DNA of 64,000 bases from Amphiura filiformis (Eukaryota > Echinodermata > Ophiuroidea > Amphilepidida > Amphiuridae): the NCBI RefSeq assembly GCF_039555335.1, contig NW_027305507.1, forward strand, positions 62,001 through 126,000, written 5' to 3'. Each line of letters begins with the position of its first letter. Positions within the stretch are counted from its first letter, which is position 1. Below are positions 59,741-64,000 of the stretch, one piece after another. The translations under genes were made by a program, and so were the position numbers. A model generated the notes under the pieces. It was not told where the DNA came from and did no database searches. It saw only the letters and a list, made by a program, of their open reading frames with translations.

Positions 59741-61530
59741 GACGAGTAGGAATTTTTTTCTTAATTACTATTCTCAGCTCAGACTATGATCACTATCGCC
59801 CATGGCGCAAGAAAGACGAATCGCGAAAGTACAATCAGTATAGTTGGTATTAAAAGAAAAACAGGTCATACTCGTCGGACTAAAAATTGGTGCCCCAACT
59901 GCTGGATTCATTTGGGACTTCATTTAAAAAACGCAAAAGTTTTGTGTAAAACAATAATAACAATAATAGTGCAAAAGTGGTGCACCAAATGCTTTCAATC
60001 GGGCCTTCATTTTCCTAACTTTTTAAAATTCTCATGGGGCACTCAAACAAAGAGTAAAGAAAGTTATCGACACTATAAGATTTAAAAAAGTTAAAATTTG
60101 AAGTTGTGTTGGCAAAAGATAAATGGAAGAAGTTTAATAACACGTTGCAATAAAAATGATAAAATTGCGTGTCTGTTCGACATGTGTTTTAACAAAACAT
60201 TAATATTGCATTGATTAACACACTTAATTGTAATTGTACACAATTGTGTCTTTGTCTCGTTCTCACTGTCATTATTTGAAACTTTTATTATCACAGTATA
60301 ATGAAACAATTGGATGTTAAAAGATCAATTGAATTCCATATCTGCATGTAGTACCAACCATTGTGAAATTTGTAGACATAATTTGCATATTCGATGTAGC
60401 CTAAAGGCTATGCTGCACCTGACTGCTGCATTCAGTTGAATTCAGTGGCGCTGTTTTACGACCGATAGCACAGATATTTAAAAAAAGTTTTATTTGCCAC
60501 TCGTACCCACATATTTAAATAGCAATTGAGAGTGTTTGTCTGTTTGTATGTTTGTTTGTTGAAATGGCTCCTCTTTGTAGAGACACACTTTAGTCGTGCT
60601 TGTTCCAGGCTTAAGCAAAATGCTCAAGCCTAGTTAAAAAGCCTATTGCTGCTGACCTGGAAAGAAATATTTGAGATCGTCTAACTCATGAATATCGTAC
60701 ACCAAGGATGCACCCAACTTTTCATTCCGCATCTTTTTAGTCACATTCACATGTCGTTATGGCAATATTTAACGGACTCTTGATACAAATCACGTATCAA
60801 CATGTGCCGAACATAATACCTCCATTTTGCGATTAAAATGATCTTATAAGTATTATCTTTCAAAAAAAGGGGTAGTAGTAGTAGTAGTAATGTTATGCTC
60901 CGTGGAAAGTTGTGCATCAATCTGTGCACGTGATATCGCACGGAATCATAGATACTAAAATTTTTAGTATCTATGAAGGAATGCACTCTTATGGTTCATT
61001 TTTCCCGATTCAATAAGGTAATAAGTTTAAGTTACACCAACTTTACAATATTTACAATATATAATTTGTCCAACATTAAATGTTGAGTCGACGTGTGTAT
61101 AATTATATTATTTCTTTTGAAAAGCAGCATACATAATGTTGAGTCGACGTGTGTATGATTATATTACTTCTTTTGAAAAGCAGCATATATATTTTTCTCA
61201 ATGACATAGCGTGTTATGGTTTCTGCATAAATTAAAATTAAAAGCAAATTGATGATACCCTTAATCCAGATGTCGTCCATGTATTATCTGCTTCAGAATA
61301 CATCACAAATATAAAGCCATTCTGTGATCAGGGTCCTATTGTACAAGCGTGTTTAAACAAAGTACTTTTGTAGTTGTTTTTATTAAATCTTATTTTTGAA
61401 ACAATGTCATTATTATTATATAGCTATAATAGAAAATGCACACGTTGCCTCATTTTGACACCTGTTCTAGAAAATACTGAAGCGATTTGAAACTAATACA
61501 TGTATTAAGCAATGGTGTAGAAACCCATGT
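59741..61530. repeat. 1.3 kb duplicon, copy D with left flank
   Basis: The most complete copy, with all landmarks in order and no large insertion. It provides the empty sites for the 7 kb element (59917-59930) and the SINE (60660-60682). A 60 bp unit is doubled at 61080-61190 ('gttgagtcgacgtgtgtat'). Confidence 0.88.
60946..60976. repeat. 31 bp palindromic insertion
   Basis: TCATAGATACTAAAA and its inverse lie between 'cacggaa' and 'aggaatgcac'. Copy A reads 'ggcaaggaatgcaat' without it. Confidence 0.85.
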
Positions 61531-62159
61531 GTATTTCTGTGGCATCAATTGAAACAGACATCTGGAATATCAATATATTTCTGAGCCTATATTTAGTTAT
61601 TATTTGATATTTTTTCGTGATCATTTTTCAGAATCATTTCCGCATGTTTCCATTAAATGCTCAGTCAAGAACTTAGGGATGGAACACATTTAAGACAAAT
61701 TATTTGCACAATGTTTGACAGCTTTATGGTGAACTAAAGGGTCTTAGGGTGACATGGTTAAAAATATGGTGCGCATGAAAGCGATATTTATATCCATCCA
61801 GTACACAGTGCTTACGGGTATAAGATAATACGGACGTTCGCCTGCGGTACTGTCAACATTGTGATTTTAATACTTGGTATCACATTCTTAAATGTGGAGA
61901 ATACGTTACACCTATATATAACATTCAAGTAATAATAGCAGAAAAGAAAAAGAACTATAAATATTTATAAAAAAACTTAAACAACTGTGATATAAAATTG
62001 GATTGATTGAGCCCACATTTATTGATCCGAGACGTAGTTGAGTCCAATATTTAAAAATTCATAGCGAGACCAATTGGGCGAAAAGCATCCGATTTTATCA
62101 TTATGTGTTGGATCCAATATTTTCACACACTTGGATTCATCAAAACATATAATGAGTAA
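61531..62159. other. No gene recognised
   Basis: AT-rich sequence between duplicon copies D and E. 61850-61910 resembles 42785-42845 ('ggacgttc', 'cttg.tatcacatt'), so it probably belongs to the duplicon. Confidence 0.5.
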
Positions 62160-62950
62160 AGCTGGGTTGGCAAAGGACATGTTTAATAACTCCTTATATT
62201 AAAACATAATAGAATTGCGTCCCTGTTCGACATGTGTTTAAACAAACAAAACATTTAAATAAAATATAATAAAATATTTCATCGATTATCGCACTTCATC
62301 TGTAATTGTAGCTCACTGTCATTATTGGCTAATTTTAGTTTCGTGGTATAACGAAACGATTGGTATGTTCAATTTTCTGCATATAGTACCCAGTGGCGGC
62401 GCCAGGAATGTTTTTCGGGGGAGGGGCATTGAGGGGGCAAAGTGAATTTCAGCGGGGGGGGTGCAAAATCAACCAATTTAGCGCAAAATTGCTGCAAAAT
62501 GTGGACATTTTCGTAATTTTGAGTATTTACTGGAGGCAAGGGGGACAAGAGTTCGGTCTGGGGGGGGCATTTGCCCCTCATGCCCCCCCCGTGGCGCAGC
62601 CACTGGTAGTACCAACCATTGTGACATTTTGTTAACAGATTTTGCACATACGATGTTGCCTAAAGGCTATGCTACGCCTGACTTCTGCATTCAGTTCAAT
62701 TCAGTGGCGCTGTTTTACGCTAGTAATCACAGATATTTGAAAAATTACCATTTGCCAGTTATGCCCACATAATAATCAGCAATTGAGTTAATTTGTACAT
62801 GTTTGTTTGTATGTTTGTTTGTATGTCTGTTTATTTAAACGACCGCTCTTTGTCTCACTTAATTCCTGCTTGGACCAAGTTCAAGCAAAATGCTCAAGGC
62901 CTTTTACCTATTCCTTCTGGCCTGGAAAGAAAACGAAGATAGATGGGAGG
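62160..62950. repeat. 1.3 kb duplicon, copy E
   Basis: Shares 'gctgggttggcaaa', 'agaattgcgtccctgttcga', 'gtttgtatgtctgttt' and 'gcttggacca..ttcaagcaa' with the other copies. It ends about 600 bases upstream of the lectin start. Confidence 0.85.
62391..62605. mobile_element. hAT-type MITE, TIR CAGTGGCGGCGCCAGG
   Basis: 215 bp between CAGTGGCGGCGCCAGG and (inverse) CAGTGGCTGCGCCACGG. The flanks ATAGTACC (62383-62390) and GTAGTACC (62606-62613) differ by one base. Other duplicon copies have a single GTAGTACC at this place. An 8 bp duplication and CAGTGGC ends fit hAT. The paired open frames on both strands are hairpin by-products. Confidence 0.9.
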
Positions 62951-63480
62951 CCGTAAATATCTTTTGACATAAACCGATTCATAGCACCAGGTTGGGACAA
63001 ATTAAAGACAAACTTATTGGCTGACAGGTGAATAATTAAGGGGTCTTTGGATGACCTATTGTAAAAAAAAAAATATGGGGTGACAGTGATATGCTATGCT
63101 GACAAACGTAGTTTGTGTTCAAATATTAATCCAATACCTGCAAAGTTTTCATTTTAAAAGTTAGCCAACTAACTGCAACTGAGATTGTAATTTTGTAAGT
63201 GTGACCGGTCCTGGCTGATTCTGACTAAAATCTAACTTCATAATGTGAGAAAGTGCCATGCCATAGATTGTTAAAACACCACTTTTTGATATTGTCAAAA
63301 CACTGCAACTACATTTGAATCTAATCCGAGTTTGCGCAATTAGTACTGGCATGCTGTATTGAGGCATCTGTGTAAAACCACACAACAAATTTATGGGCGT
63401 TGATTTTTCTTTGTTATAATGTATAATTAAATTATTGTAGTCTGTTATCGTAAAAATTACTGCAAATGCCTGAAATGTCT
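62951..63480. other. Upstream region of the lectin gene
   Basis: AT-rich, non-coding. It carries no repeat shared with the duplicon as far as I can see, so it may contain lectin control elements. Confidence 0.45.
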
Positions 63481-63482
63481 AC

Positions 63483-63491
63483 GATATATAG
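63483..63491 (+). promoter_or_regulatory. Possible TATA box of the lectin gene
   Basis: GATATATAG lies about 90 bases upstream of the lectin ATG, which would give a 5' UTR of roughly 60 bases. It is the only TATA-like motif at a sensible distance. The window is AT-rich, so chance is a real alternative. Confidence 0.35.
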
Positions 63492-63576
63492 ATGTTTATT
63501 CCTGCCACTTAGATCAATCGCTAAAGATATCCATTGTAAGCTTACTGTTCACCATCTCTAGCAAAGGATAACAAAC

Positions 63577-63894
63577 ATGTTTGTCGGTCAAGTGTTGGTA
63601 CTTACTTTAATCATTGTAGCCACTAGTGCGGATGAGCCATGTTGTTTGTCCTGGACTTGCACAAAGACTTGCACTTGCGCTTCCCTACCTCCATCTCCAA
63701 CTCCGACTCCGACTCCAACTCCTTCAGGCTGCCCAGATGGATGGTCAGATTTTAACGGCGGATGCTACAAGTATTTCTCTGAGCGAAAGACATGGGCCGA
63801 TGCATCCACTCACTGTAAACAATTAAATGCAGACCTTGTTAGCATTCATTCCACTGAGGAGAATGATTACGTCGGCTCGCTAGTAACGGACGGG
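63577..63894 (+). CDS. Secreted C-type lectin, first exon (gene runs off the window)
   Basis: The ATG at 63577 opens MFVGQVLVLTLIIVATSADE, a clean signal peptide. A short Cys-rich stretch (CCLSWTCTKTCTC) and a Pro-Thr linker (PPSPTPTPTPTPTPSG) follow. A C-type lectin domain then starts with CPDGWSDFNGGCYKYFSE, continues TWADASTHCKQLNADLVSIH, and ends STEENDYVGSLVTDG before donor GTGAGT (63895). The extra N-terminal Cys pair marks the long-form fold. The exon is 318 bp, phase 0. The calcium-binding EPN/WND half lies beyond the window. The product is likely secreted, with sugar or microbe binding in innate defence as the family-level guess. The Cys-rich plus PT linker N-terminus could form dimers. 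The exon at 52755 is a broken relative of its second half. Confidence 0.9.
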
Positions 63895-64000
63895 GTGAGT
63901 AGTAGGCCTACATCTTATCTTTCATTCGAACATCCACAATGTACGATCTTTTTAAATTGTTACGAGTCAGAAAGACTCAAGGCCAAAATCACCCGCTACT

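Noticed and set aside
62369-62647. Overlapping Gly/Pro-rich frames on both strands
   Set aside because: By-products of the hAT-type MITE and its G/C runs.

Overview
This is animal nuclear DNA. It is AT-rich and intron-bearing, with eukaryotic splice sites, many TIR transposons and MITEs, LINE and SINE remnants and long microsatellites, and no operons or bacterial gene spacing. The UDP-glucuronosyltransferase (UGT) and secreted C-type lectin genes, the frequent TAGGCCTA-type motif, and a degraded gene family common in aquatic invertebrates suggest a marine deuterostome, perhaps an echinoderm or hemichordate. The taxon is inference and I hold it loosely.

Only two host genes are convincing. (1) A UGT gene on the minus strand has four exons (34958-34050, 32253-32031, 31822-31600, 11482-11182). 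All splice junctions are canonical and phase-matched, giving 551 codons. Its last intron would be about 20 kb, and one in-frame TGA lies in the UDP-sugar-binding signature. (2) The first exon of a secreted C-type lectin lies on the plus strand at 63577-63894 and runs off the window. A second, frameshifted lectin C-terminal exon lies at 52755-52960.

The rest is a dense, nested repeat landscape. 1-7.6 kb is an old duplicate of 43.7-46.0 kb, so each copy gives the empty site for insertions in the other. 9.3-14.1 kb holds a mariner-like element with a broken transposase, the UGT last exon, MITEs and a degraded cysteine-rich gene. 14.18-22.81 kb is one large inverted-repeat element that contains a 2.6 kb block repeated 2.1 times in tandem. 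22.8-31.6 kb is repeat debris with several near-perfect hairpins. 31.6-35.0 kb is the body of the UGT gene. 35-40 kb has microsatellites, a CpG-richer patch and a nested foldback. 40.4-63 kb is built from at least five copies of a roughly 1.3 kb duplicon, broken by a 7 kb long-TIR element (47541-54517, holding the lectin exon fragment and a Harbinger-like element), a 4.06 kb TIR element with a 6 bp target-site duplication (55365-59423), a SINE and an hAT-type MITE.

The genes do not form a pathway. The main story is transposon nesting that can be reconstructed inside the window, a possible captured lectin exon, and a UGT gene stretched by repeats and probably dying. Identities and alignments were read by eye; no search or computation was run.
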